This document shows positions 26,543 to 34,818 of a stretch of DNA of 64,000 nucleotides, in pieces (position 1 is the first letter of the stretch; each line of letters starts with the position of its first letter). This DNA is from Novipirellula herctigrandis. Its GTDB lineage: Bacteria > Planctomycetota > Planctomycetia > Pirellulales > Pirellulaceae. The notes below the pieces were generated by a model. It did no database searches, was not told the origin of the DNA, and was given only the letters and a program-made list of their open reading frames with translations. A program made the position numbers and the translations under genes. The stretch is from positions 3,334,784 through 3,398,783 of the forward strand of contig SJPJ01000001.1 of the NCBI GenBank assembly GCA_007859835.1, read 5' to 3'.

Positions 26543-28222
26543 ATGAAACCATTCGTGCATTCTTCGAGACGATCAGCGAGCGTGTTCTGGCTGTTGACGA
26601 TTGCCTTGCTACCGCTTTCGTCACGATCGATTGCCGACGAACGGCCCAACATCGTTCTGATTGTGCTGGACGACGCGGGCTACAGCGATCTTGGTGTTTT
26701 TGGAAGCGAGATCAGCACGCCCAATATCGACAGCCTGTCCAACGATGGCGTTCAATTCACTCAGTTTCATGTGACTCCCAACTGTTCATCGACGCGGGCA
26801 TCGTTGTTGACGGGAATGGATCATCATCGCACCGGGCTTGGCACGCATGCGGTGACTGCAAAAAACCAACGTGGCAAACCTGGCTACGAGGGATACTTGA
26901 ACGACCGTGTGAAAACGTTACCCGAAGTCATGCAGTCGGCCGGCTACCGCACGATGATGGCCGGCAAGTGGCATTTGGGAAGCAAGGATCCTGCGACTTG
27001 GCCCTCGGCGCGTGGATTTGATGACAGCTTCGTCTTGCTCAATGGTGGTGCAAGTCACTGGGAAGACAACACGCCGCTGTTCCCGTCCAAACCGAGTCAG
27101 TACGTCGACAACGGCAAGCCGATCGAAAAACTGCCGCCGGGATTCTATTCAAGCGACTACTACACCGACAAGATAATTCAGTCCATCGACGACAGTGAAC
27201 AACCTTGTTTCGCGTACCTTTCCTTCACCGCTCCGCATAACCCGCTTCATGCGCCGGCGGAGTCGATTGAAAAATACAAGTCAACCTTTCGCGATGGCTG
27301 GGACGTTTTGCAACTTCGTCGCTTGGAAAGTTTGAAAGCATGTGGATTAGTACCCAAGAGTGTAGGGCCTCAGCCCCGACCAGAATGGATTCCTGCTTGG
27401 GACAACCTTTCTGAAGCGGAACAACGAAGTGCGGTTCGTGACATCGCAGTTTACGCAGGCATGATTGATCGAATCGACGAGAATGTTGGTCGTCTGATCG
27501 ACCACCTCAAAACGCGGCAGAAATACGAAAACACTTTGATCCTAGTCATGTCAGATAACGGGCCGAGCAAGACAACAATTGCCGATTACCTGGAACTCGA
27601 TGGCGCAGGCGCGGACTTCCTCAAGCAGTTCAACAACAGAATTGACAATCGTGGCCTGCCCGGTTCCAACGTCGATCTTGGACCAGGCTGGGCCTATGGA
27701 TTGGCCGCGCCATTGCGATTGATGAAGGGCTATCAATCTCAAGGGGGAGTATTGAGTCCGTTGGTTATCAAAGCACCCGCGAGTTGGCAGATCCGAAACA
27801 AAATTGTCACCGCGCCAGTTCATGTCATGGACATCATGCCGACGTTACTGGAGACAGCAGGCGTCAAACCGGACACGAGCGCCCCAAAAAGTAGAACCCT
27901 TTCCACTCAAGGTTGGTCGCTGCAGGGACTGATGCAAGGCGAGGAGCCAGTCGCCTTTGAAAAACGTGGATTCGGGAGTGAATTGTTTGGAATCCGAGCC
28001 TACCGCTTGGGGAAATGGAAGATACTCATGTTGCCAGTTCCCTACGGGACCGGCAAATGGCAACTCTACGACTTGACATCCGACCCAGGCGAAACGACCG
28101 ACCTCTCCTTGCGATTTCCCGATCGAGTCAAACAACTGTCTGATCGATGGAATTTATACGCATCCGAGAACGGAGTGGTGGAACCTGACGAGCCCGTGGC
28201 CTATGCCAAGCCACCGGGCTAA
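26543..28222 (+). CDS. Exported arylsulfatase with variant active-site motif
   Basis: The 559-residue protein has a signal peptide (FWLLTIALLPLSSRSIADE) and then the sulfatase core RPNIVLIVLDDAGYSDLGVF with the metal-binding Asp pair. The active site reads NCSSTRASLLTG. Position three of the C-x-P/A-x-R motif is Ser, which is unusual for formylglycine-generating enzyme recognition. The MAGKWHLG and MSDNGPSK motifs are normal. The following two exported proteins lie on the same strand at short spacing, so an operon is likely. Substrate is unknown. Confidence 0.9.
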   Translation: MKPFVHSSRRSASVFWLLTIALLPLSSRSIADERPNIVLIVLDDAGYSDLGVFGSEISTPNIDSLSNDGVQFTQFHVTPNCSSTRASLLTGMDHHRTGLGTHAVTAKNQRGKPGYEGYLNDRVKTLPEVMQSAGYRTMMAGKWHLGSKDPATWPSARGFDDSFVLLNGGASHWEDNTPLFPSKPSQYVDNGKPIEKLPPGFYSSDYYTDKIIQSIDDSEQPCFAYLSFTAPHNPLHAPAESIEKYKSTFRDGWDVLQLRRLESLKACGLVPKSVGPQPRPEWIPAWDNLSEAEQRSAVRDIAVYAGMIDRIDENVGRLIDHLKTRQKYENTLILVMSDNGPSKTTIADYLELDGAGADFLKQFNNRIDNRGLPGSNVDLGPGWAYGLAAPLRLMKGYQSQGGVLSPLVIKAPASWQIRNKIVTAPVHVMDIMPTLLETAGVKPDTSAPKSRTLSTQGWSLQGLMQGEEPVAFEKRGFGSELFGIRAYRLGKWKILMLPVPYGTGKWQLYDLTSDPGETTDLSLRFPDRVKQLSDRWNLYASENGVVEPDEPVAYAKPPG

Positions 28223-28278
28223 GAATCCAACCTAAACCAACACGACAACTTAGACTCATATCGTAGAGAGAATCGAAA

Positions 28279-29181
28279 ATGATCAGATCTTTGACCTATC
28301 TAAAAATCGGCTTAGCCGCTGTGCTGCTGACTCCAGTCTTACTGACCGGGCAAGACGTTCCAGGCCAAGCAAGCGACGAAGCAGCGGTGCGAAAGGCCGG
28401 CACCAATTACGTCGAGGCGTTCAACAAACGCGATGCCGAGACGCTTGCCAGCTATTGGTCGCCCGAGGCCGTCTATGTGAACCGCATCAGTGGTGAACGA
28501 GTGGTTGGCCGTGAAGCGATCGCGGCGCAATTCAAAAGTCTTTTTGAAAATGCAGCAAACTTAAAGCTTACAGTGGACGTTGAGTCGATACAGTTCGTTT
28601 CGCCGAATGTGGCAGCCGAACATGGGACGGCCAAGTTCTTGAGCCCCGATGCCGAACCAGAAGAAACCGAATACTCCGCCGTCTACGTACGGCGCGATGG
28701 AAAGTGGCTGCTCGATCGTGTCACGGACAAAGCATCCCCGCCAAGGAGCGCCAGTTACGAGCAACTGAAGGGACTCGAGTGGTTCATTGGCAGTTGGGTC
28801 GATCAGGACGAGAACATTCGCATCGTCACCGATTGCAGTTGGACGAAGAATAAAAACTACCTCGTTCGAAAGTTCTCAGTTTCGGCCGGTGACAAAGTCG
28901 AGCTGTCAGGAATGCAAGTGATCGGATGGGATGCCGCCTCGAAACAGATTCGCTCTTGGACGTTCGATTCCGATGGCGGATTCGCGCAGGGCAAATGGTC
29001 GAAATCGAAGGATCGCTGGTACGTCCACAAGAAAGGAACAACCGCCGCCGGAGAAACAACGACGGCTGTCAATCATGTCACACCCGTCGATGACGCAACG
29101 TTCGCCTTTCAATCGACTCAGCGAACCTTGGCCGGCGAGCTGCTTCCCAACATCGACGAAGTTTTGGTGGTGCGGCAGTAG
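28279..29181 (+). CDS. Exported SnoaL-like (SgcJ/EcaC-type) protein with C-terminal domain
   Basis: After a hydrophobic leader the 300-residue protein has a SnoaL-like cone-fold domain at residues 30-160: NYVEAFNKRDAETLASYWSP, GREAIAAQFKSLFEN, and YVRRDGKWLLDRV. Residues 165-300 form a second beta-rich domain (LEWFIGSWVDQDENI to LPNIDEVLVVRQ) resembling DUF1579-like lipocalin barrels. Such proteins are often found beside secreted hydrolases and may bind a small ligand; catalysis is not established. It lies 57 bases downstream of the sulfatase gene. Confidence 0.78.
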   Translation: MIRSLTYLKIGLAAVLLTPVLLTGQDVPGQASDEAAVRKAGTNYVEAFNKRDAETLASYWSPEAVYVNRISGERVVGREAIAAQFKSLFENAANLKLTVDVESIQFVSPNVAAEHGTAKFLSPDAEPEETEYSAVYVRRDGKWLLDRVTDKASPPRSASYEQLKGLEWFIGSWVDQDENIRIVTDCSWTKNKNYLVRKFSVSAGDKVELSGMQVIGWDAASKQIRSWTFDSDGGFAQGKWSKSKDRWYVHKKGTTAAGETTTAVNHVTPVDDATFAFQSTQRTLAGELLPNIDEVLVVRQ

Positions 29182-29244
29182 TTTTACGATCGCACCCAAT
29201 TTGACCAGTCATCAACAATCCAATCGCTCCTTCGAGGTTTCATC

Positions 29245-30777
29245 ATGAAACGGTTTTCATTTGTGTTTTTGTGTTTCGCAGCAATCTGTCTCTTTGTTTA
29301 CGCTGACGTATCGGCGCGAGGACCGGGTGGCGGAGGACGCGGCGGTGGAGGTGCAAGTCGTGGTGGTGGCGGCATGAGTCATGGCGGAGGCGGTATGTCG
29401 CGATCATCGGGTCGCTCGCCATCGATGAGTCGGTCGTCGCCAAGTATGTCGCGACCGAGCGGCGGCGGGATGAGCCGCCCGTCCGGCGGCAGTAGCCGTC
29501 CGTCCGGAGGCAGTTTTAGTCGGCCAACCGCAACGCCCCCAAGTTCCAATCGTCCAAGCACAGGCACGCGTCCAAGCACAGGCACGCGCCCAAGTACAGG
29601 CACGCGCCCAAGCACAGGCACGCGCCCCGGTGGCGGAACCACTCCAGGTGCAGGCAGTCGGCCTGAATCGGGCTCACGTCCCGGTGGCGGGTCGACACGT
29701 CCCGGCGGCGGGGCGCCCTCGCAGGGGCAGCTAAATGATTTTCTCGATCTGCCGAAAGCGGGCGGGGGAACACCCGGATCGGGTAGCCGTCCCAGCAACG
29801 GCGCTTCGGACTTCCTGCAAAACAATCCTCCCCAGGCGAGTCAGAGACCAGCCGAGCGTCCCGGCGCGGGCAACCGACCGAGTGAGCGGCCGGGGTCGGG
29901 AAACGGACCTGTTTCGGAGAACCGTCCCGACCGGCTCGACAATCGGCAAGGCAATCAAGAGAACCGCCAAGACAATCGGACCGATCAACGTGACAACCGC
30001 CAAGATTCAGTTTCCGACCGCCGCGACAACCAAATGGATAACCGCCAAGATCATCGCGACAACCTTGCCAACAATCGCGTTGATCGCCACGACAATGTTG
30101 CCCAACGCCAAACGAATCGCGTCGACCGGCGTACGGAAGTTCGCCAACAGGTGAGACGGAATCCGCCTCGTAATAAATTCTGGAGCGGCAATCGCTACGC
30201 TCGGCGATGGACGCGGCCATACCGTTGGGCCAACTGGGGCGCGGTCACCAGCTGGTTCCCGTGGGGTTGGTCACAGCCGACCGAATACAACTATGGCGAC
30301 AACGTCTATGTCGAAGGCGACACTGTCTACTACGGTGACGAGGCCGTCGGGACCCAGCAGGAATACGGCCAGGAAGCGTTTGCGATTGCCAGCGGCGCAG
30401 ACGAAGTAGCGCCGGATGAATCAGCCGATGATACCGAGTGGATGTCGCTCGGCGTCTTTGCGTTGACGCAAGACGATCAAGCTTCCGGCCCCGAACCCAA
30501 TTTGTTCATTCAACTTGCGGTCAGCAAAGAGGGCATGATCGCCGGAACGTACTTCAACAACAGCACGGATGCATCGAAGGAAATCGAGGGCGTTGTTGAC
30601 AAGAAAACTCAGCGCACGGCCTGGACCGTCGGAGGCAAAGATTGGCCGGTGATGGAAACCGGTATATCCAATCTGACTAAAGACGAGACACCCGCTCTGA
30701 TTCACTTCGACGGCGGCCAAACCCAACAGTGGCTGATGATTCGAGTAGAAGATCCGGAGGGTGACAGTGTAAACTGA
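29245..30777 (+). CDS. Secreted low-complexity Gly/Ser/Pro/Arg/Asn-rich protein
   Basis: The 510-residue protein has a signal peptide (FSFVFLCFAAICLFVYADVSA). Four compositional blocks follow. They are a Gly/Arg/Ser/Met block, a Thr/Arg/Pro/Ser block built from TGTRPS repeats, an Asn/Arg/Asp/Gln block with DNRQD and NRQDNR repeats, and a folded C-terminal domain of about 170 residues (YNYGDNVYVEGDTVYYGDE onward). I associate this overall layout with planctomycete cell-surface proteins, but the function is unknown. It may be a matrix or adhesive protein, which is inference. It follows the SnoaL-like gene by 63 bases. Confidence 0.75.
   Translation: MKRFSFVFLCFAAICLFVYADVSARGPGGGGRGGGGASRGGGGMSHGGGGMSRSSGRSPSMSRSSPSMSRPSGGGMSRPSGGSSRPSGGSFSRPTATPPSSNRPSTGTRPSTGTRPSTGTRPSTGTRPGGGTTPGAGSRPESGSRPGGGSTRPGGGAPSQGQLNDFLDLPKAGGGTPGSGSRPSNGASDFLQNNPPQASQRPAERPGAGNRPSERPGSGNGPVSENRPDRLDNRQGNQENRQDNRTDQRDNRQDSVSDRRDNQMDNRQDHRDNLANNRVDRHDNVAQRQTNRVDRRTEVRQQVRRNPPRNKFWSGNRYARRWTRPYRWANWGAVTSWFPWGWSQPTEYNYGDNVYVEGDTVYYGDEAVGTQQEYGQEAFAIASGADEVAPDESADDTEWMSLGVFALTQDDQASGPEPNLFIQLAVSKEGMIAGTYFNNSTDASKEIEGVVDKKTQRTAWTVGGKDWPVMETGISNLTKDETPALIHFDGGQTQQWLMIRVEDPEGDSVN
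29554..29625 (+). repeat. 18-bp tandem repeat (four units) encoding PSTGTR
   Basis: The unit ccaagcacaggcacgcgc is repeated four times with single-base differences (t for c at the end, t for c in agtaca). Length is a multiple of three, so changes in copy number would alter the secreted protein without breaking the frame. Confidence 0.92.
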
Positions 30778-31277
30778 GGCGGCTGATTTCACTGTCCCAA
30801 ACGACAACCTAAGAAGGGGATCTTAGTGGGTGGTTCTCAACATCACCCTCCCTCCGGGCACGGTCATCGTTGTTTACGGCTACCGTCGATCGAATCGCCT
30901 ACATTACCTCATCAGACCAACTGGAGCCGTCCGGAAAATTGCGTCTACGTCAGGTAGCCAGAGCGCGGAACCCTATGCGGTCGTCCTTAGTATCAATGAT
31001 GAGTCTCTTGAGCCACCGAACGAAGTTGAAGGCGAATTGCGGCAATGATAGACGAAGATCCCCAGTCCGTCCATCGAACAGGAAGTCTGAATAGGCAATG
31101 TCCTGATCACGCCGATCGAGTCTCTGGTGCAACGGCAACCACCCAAGAAAACTGAATATTTGACTACCAGACTTTTGTCACAATCTCGCCGACTCGGTAC
31201 CCATGCGTGCTCGACGGACACAGTGTGCGGTGAAGCACACTTGAGTTTTTCAAGAACAACCACGATCGCTGCCATGT
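30778..31277. other. Intergenic stretch without recognisable gene
   Basis: Open frames occur on both strands (for example 30830-31048 and 30973-31275) but none resembles a known protein and they overlap each other. I see no RNA gene or strong terminator. It may be decayed coding sequence at the right end of island 1. Confidence 0.45.
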
Positions 31278-31613
31278 TTAGGACAGCAACAAGTCAAGCT
31301 TTTCCTCATCCAACCAACGATCGCCATCGTCTTCGCCATCCAATGCACAGCGTTGGTTCACTGCTTGCAGATTGATTAACGTCGGCGGTTGGGTAACACT
31401 ACGTGCTTGATAGTTGAGGTGGTTGGTCGTGATCAGAGCATCGCGCGGTGCCAAGACTCCATCGTGGTTGATGTCCAAGGGGGATGATACAACGCCGGAT
31501 GGGTCGCGGTTCAGCCTTTGTTGCATGTTGTTGGCGTCCGATTGCCGATCTGTTGAGGACACTGACTCATTGGCTTCGTTCTGGACTCCCAGTTGCTGCC
31601 CTACCGCGTTCAC
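31278..31613 (-). pseudogene. C-terminal fragment of a dockerin-type surface protein
   Basis: The 111-residue frame holds one dockerin-like repeat: SPLDINHDGVLAPRDALITT then NHLN, matching the calcium-binding DxNxDG-x6-DAL pattern found at the C-terminus of large planctomycete extracellular proteins. The expected long upstream region is absent, and the second dockerin repeat is not evident. The frame opens at a GTG overlapping the stop of another frame. I read this as the remnant of a larger gene. Confidence 0.6.
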
Positions 31614-31850
31614 GTCGTCTTGGTGATTCGACTCGCCAGACCTCGGGCGACGCTCAGCAGGTCTGCTTGCGAAGCTTCGTCTAGCCTTTGTAGGATCTCT
31701 AGCAATTCGCGTTGTAGGTCGCTTATCGATTCTTCAACTAGATCACTCAGGATTGGCCCTGATTGCCCCTCCTGTTGCCCCTCGAAACACCCATTTTGTT
31801 GATCAGCTAACGCCCGCGTTTGTGCGCTCGCTTCCCTCCGGGTGTACTCT
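31610..31850 (-). pseudogene. Truncated helical coding segment abutting repeat B
   Basis: The minus-strand frame runs without a stop from repeat B to 31610 and ends in LQRELLEILQRLDEASQADL followed by LSVARGLASRITKTT. The pattern is that of an amphipathic helical protein and looks like real coding. Its stop overlaps the GTG of the dockerin fragment, so either a frameshift joins them or they are separate remains. The 5' end is lost at repeat B. Family unknown. Confidence 0.4.
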
Positions 31851-32080
31851 TCACGATCTGCGGAATTGGCCGTACCGGCCAGTTCGCAGAATGAGAGTCT
31901 CCATCGGCCATTCTTGGCCGGTTAATAAACGCCGTGTTTGGGGCGTTTTTCAAGTTTCGGTGATTTGCCGGAAACCTCTCTTTCGAACTAGGCCGTCCCC
32001 AATCCGCATGAGCCAGCGTCCGTCTCAACGGTTTATTCTCTGCGAACTATCGCGCTCTCTGTTCACAAGGTGGCTGCTTG
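31833..32080 (+). repeat. tRNA-linked repeat B
   Basis: The first 19 bases are identical to the tRNA-Arg 3' end and flank at 20731-20749. From about 31856 to 32080 it is closely similar to repeat C (55034-55261), including the run ataaacgccgtgtttggggc and the end gtggctgcttg. It lacks the terminal taacaggtt part that A and C share. The DUF1254 gene and a helical gene are truncated on either side, so B looks like a recombination junction. Confidence 0.8.
31927..31950 (+). terminator. Terminator-like hairpin in repeat B
   Basis: The sequence aaacgccgtgtttggggcgt folds with stem aaacgcc/gggcgttt and ends in five T residues. The same structure is in repeat C. Given the tRNA-linked origin of the repeat it may derive from a tRNA terminator. 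Confidence 0.55.
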
Positions 32081-32644
32081 CGTCCGGTAGATGGCAAATG
32101 CGAATTGCGTCTCACAGCGAATGATCTTGTCCACCCCGACCGGCGTCTCGCCTTTCCAGTCAGGACCGGCGATCAGGTATCGCCCGGCACCATTGCCGGT
32201 CGTTCGGGAACCGATGTACTCAAAATTGAAAGAAAACAGATCGATCAACTGGATCGAGTAGTAACGTTCGGCTTCGATTTCCGGCACATCAAGAACAACC
32301 GGTTGGGCCCTCAAATCCATCCAAAGAGAGGAACGCAAGACATCCCAGTTGGGTGTTACCGCTGAATTCTCAACGGGTGCGATGACCCCGTCTTCGTTTT
32401 CCAGGACATAGTCTTCATGTCTCAGGACGTTAAACGGAGCCTTGTGCTGATCTCCCGTTTGGTCGATCGCATCGGCATACATCGTCTGGTAGTTTTTGAC
32501 GATTGGAAGTCCGTAACCGTATGCTTCTCTTGCGATCGCCAACACCTCCGGAGGCGTCAGTTCCTGGGCCGCAACTTGGCCGGGAAAGAACACCAGCAGG
32601 GCAATCACGGCGACGGAGGCGATCAAACGCTGGGAGCGGTTCAT
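32063..32644 (-). pseudogene. DUF1254 exported protein, 3'-truncated by repeat B
   Basis: From the ATG at 32644 the protein has a signal peptide (LIASVAVIALLVFFPGQVAAQ) and the start of a DUF1254 domain: YGYGLPIVKNYQTMYADAID, NVLRHEDYVLENEDG, and RYYSIQLIDLFSFNFEYIGS. Homology runs to CETQFAFAIYRTQ and then stops at base 32081, exactly where repeat B ends. Full members are about 450 residues and carry DUF1214 downstream. About 190 residues remain. A regulatory element lies about 80-135 bases upstream, so the promoter appears intact even though the gene is not. Confidence 0.75.
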
Positions 32645-32722
32645 CGAAAGCTTCCGTTGGTAGACTTGCGGTAATCGAAGGCCGTCCAATCGGACTTCCT
32701 GTAAAGCTGTTGTTTACACCAC

Positions 32723-32778
32723 ATTTTATGGAGTTTTCCCTGACGCGGCCTCACTCTTAACGAGGAATAAAAGAGTGA
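32723..32778 (-). promoter_or_regulatory. Island-2 element 1 (box plus -10) upstream of the DUF1254 gene
   Basis: The box at 32752-32778 reads, on the minus strand, TCACTCTTTTATTCCTCG followed by TTAAGAGTG. A -10-like TAAAAT (32723-32728) follows 23 bases later. Both match the other island-2 elements in sequence, orientation and spacing. Confidence 0.6.
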
Positions 32779-32876
32779 TTTTGCGCTTCGACAACTCGCT
32801 CAACTCTGATTTTCAGCATCTCTTTAGCATTGCGTCACCTCTGGGGGGCCGTTCACGGTGGCGAGTTCGACGACAA

Positions 32877-32990
32877 CGATTCGGTCAGCCAAGCCTTCGC
32901 CTCATCCAATTGGGAATGGTCGAAGTACTCGATCTTTCCCCAGGAAAACGGCCGGCAAAAACATGCGATCTCTTCCAGCCATGTGGACTC
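32877..32990 (-). pseudogene. C-terminal fragment of a SpoIIAA-like gene
   Basis: This stretch is about 90 percent identical by eye to 40780-40893, the 3' half of the intact SpoIIAA-like gene, including gaagtactcgatc and cggccggcaaaaacatgcga. The upstream half is absent and the reading frame is not maintained beyond it. It is a partial duplication within the island. Confidence 0.7.
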
Positions 32991-33051
32991 GCAGTGTGGT
33001 TGCTTCATCATGACCACGCGTCCTCGATCATAGCCTGGTTCGGAGTAATTC

Positions 33052-34674
33052 TCAGTTAATGATGACAGGTATCAATTCGGGAAAAGTCTCCTCGGTCGGA
33101 AGGTCTGGCAGTGGAATCTCTTCGGCCTGCGAATCGAAATCGAATTCGGTGATTTCGTGTGGCTGAAAGTTTGGGCAGCGGATCTGCCAGCCGCCGCCGA
33201 GAGCCTTATAGACGCTAATTAAGCTCGTTACGACGTTGCCCTGGGCCGCAGCCAGTCGATCCTGTTTCTGAGCGAGATCACCCTGCAGCACGAAGACTCC
33301 GGCAAAATCTGACTCACCCTCTTTGAAGTTGACTAAAGACAGTTCCAGAGCCCGCTGAGTTGCCTCCACACTGCTGGCGAGCGACGTGACTTGCTCCTGG
33401 GTCCGTAAGAACGACACCAGTGCATCTTCCACTTCCTGGTTGGCCTTGAGCACGGTGTTTTGGTAATTCACCGCCAGCTCTTGAAAACGGGCGTTCTGGA
33501 AGCGTACGTTGTTGGCAATTCTGCCATAGTTGAGCACGTTCCAGCTGAAGGAGGGACCAATCGATCCGCCGTTACTAAGCGAACTGAACAGGTTGCTAAA
33601 ATCTTCGGCTTGAGTCGAAATCTTTCCGTTGATGGCGATACTGGGATAGAAATCGGCAATGGCGATGCCAATTTCAGCACTCTGCGCCGCGACTTGTCGC
33701 TCGGCAGCCCGCACGTCGGGTCGGCGGCGGAGCAAGTCGGCCGGAATGCCCACAACAACTTCGGCCGGCGCGTCGGGAATACCGCCGGCTGCTTCCAACG
33801 TAATCTGCAGATCCATGGGTGGCATCCCAAGCAAGGTGCAGAGTCGATTGTTTGCCTGACGGAAGCCAATTTCCAGTTCGGGAATCGCTGCCCTGGTCGC
33901 GTCCAAGTTGGACTCCGCCAGATGGACGCTGATGAAGCCCGTCTTACCTTCGTCAGCGCGGGTTGTCGTCAACTCCTGCGACTGTTCTTGAATCTGGACA
34001 TTTCGGCGAGCATAGGCGAGTCGCTGCTCGAACGTCCGCAGGTCAACGTAGGCGGTTACAACCTCGGCGATCAGGCAGACGAGAATCGCATCGTACTCTT
34101 CGACCGAGGCGTCGAGATTGGCATCGGCTGCTTCCACAGCCCGACGGAACCGACCCCAAATATCCGGTTCCCAGCTCAGGTTGCCACCGAGCGACCAGGC
34201 GTCGAAGTTGCGACTAAATAACCCCGGAACTGGTTCAAGAAACGGTTGCTTGACTTCGCTGATTTGCGCTCTTGTGTAACTACCCTCCAAAGCTTGCGAT
34301 TGAGGGAAGAGCCCACCCACGGCAATGGCCCGCTGTGCCCGAGCTTGCAGCACACGCTGTCCCGCTTCACGCAAGGACAAGTTCTGCTGGTAGGCACTTT
34401 CGACTAGGCCGTCCAGTACCGGATCCTGAAAGACCGACCACCAGTCGGGATACTTTGGCGGCTCGCTGAGGACCCGCGGGTCGTCGCTGTCGATCCAGTT
34501 CTCGGCCACCGGTGCGATCGGCTTGCGATAGTTCGGCCCGACCTTGTAGCCATTGCGAGCCCATTGTCGGAACGAGCAACCGGTGGACAGCACACAGGCG
34601 ACCATCAACGCGCAGATCCAGGTCCGTGCAGTCGGTCGGTGCGAGAGTCTACTTGTAGGTTGCTGGCGTTGCAT
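33052..34674 (-). CDS. NodT-type outer-membrane efflux lipoprotein
   Basis: The 540-residue protein is the TolC-like outer-membrane channel of a tripartite efflux system. It has a lipoprotein signal with lipobox LSTGC, the family motifs VGPNYRKPIAPV and WWSVFQDPVLDGLVESA, and the long helical repeats with RRRPDVRAAERQVAAQSAEI. The final part matches the second half of the duplicated OEP domain. It is the last gene of the DUF1656-HlyD-FUSC-OEP operon, 144 bases after the FUSC gene. Confidence 0.93.
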   Translation of the reverse strand: MQRQQPTSRLSHRPTARTWICALMVACVLSTGCSFRQWARNGYKVGPNYRKPIAPVAENWIDSDDPRVLSEPPKYPDWWSVFQDPVLDGLVESAYQQNLSLREAGQRVLQARAQRAIAVGGLFPQSQALEGSYTRAQISEVKQPFLEPVPGLFSRNFDAWSLGGNLSWEPDIWGRFRRAVEAADANLDASVEEYDAILVCLIAEVVTAYVDLRTFEQRLAYARRNVQIQEQSQELTTTRADEGKTGFISVHLAESNLDATRAAIPELEIGFRQANNRLCTLLGMPPMDLQITLEAAGGIPDAPAEVVVGIPADLLRRRPDVRAAERQVAAQSAEIGIAIADFYPSIAINGKISTQAEDFSNLFSSLSNGGSIGPSFSWNVLNYGRIANNVRFQNARFQELAVNYQNTVLKANQEVEDALVSFLRTQEQVTSLASSVEATQRALELSLVNFKEGESDFAGVFVLQGDLAQKQDRLAAAQGNVVTSLISVYKALGGGWQIRCPNFQPHEITEFDFDSQAEEIPLPDLPTEETFPELIPVIIN

Positions 34675-34818
34675 CGCTGTCCTTCCAATACTTACTGTTC
34701 CAACATTCGCAATTCTCCGTATAACGTTTGCAATCGGCTAATTGTTACAGAGCGATTGATCGAACTTGAATGGGCTGGGACAAGCGGTTCAATCGTTACG
34801 ATCGGAGGCCTTTTCACA

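Larger units (their letters stand above)
20745..31850. mobile_element. Putative accessory island 1, bounded by repeats A and B
   Basis: This segment lies between the tRNA-Arg 3' end and an exact 19-base copy of that end at 31833-31851. It is rich in gene fragments (bestrophin, sulfatase C-terminus, dockerin-like piece) and in palindromic repeats, and carries a DUF4314 gene of a type I associate with mobile DNA. No integrase or transposase is recognisable, so it would be an old, immobile insertion. The boundary call rests on the repeats alone. Confidence 0.45.

Noticed and set aside
29516..30220. Minus-strand repetitive frame of 234 residues
   Set aside because: It is the antisense of the repetitive secreted protein, and its repeats only mirror those of the sense gene.
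31753..32124. Plus-strand open frame of 123 residues across repeat B
   Set aside because: It runs through the non-coding repeat and is matched in repeat C by a similar chance frame; minus-strand coding signals are stronger.
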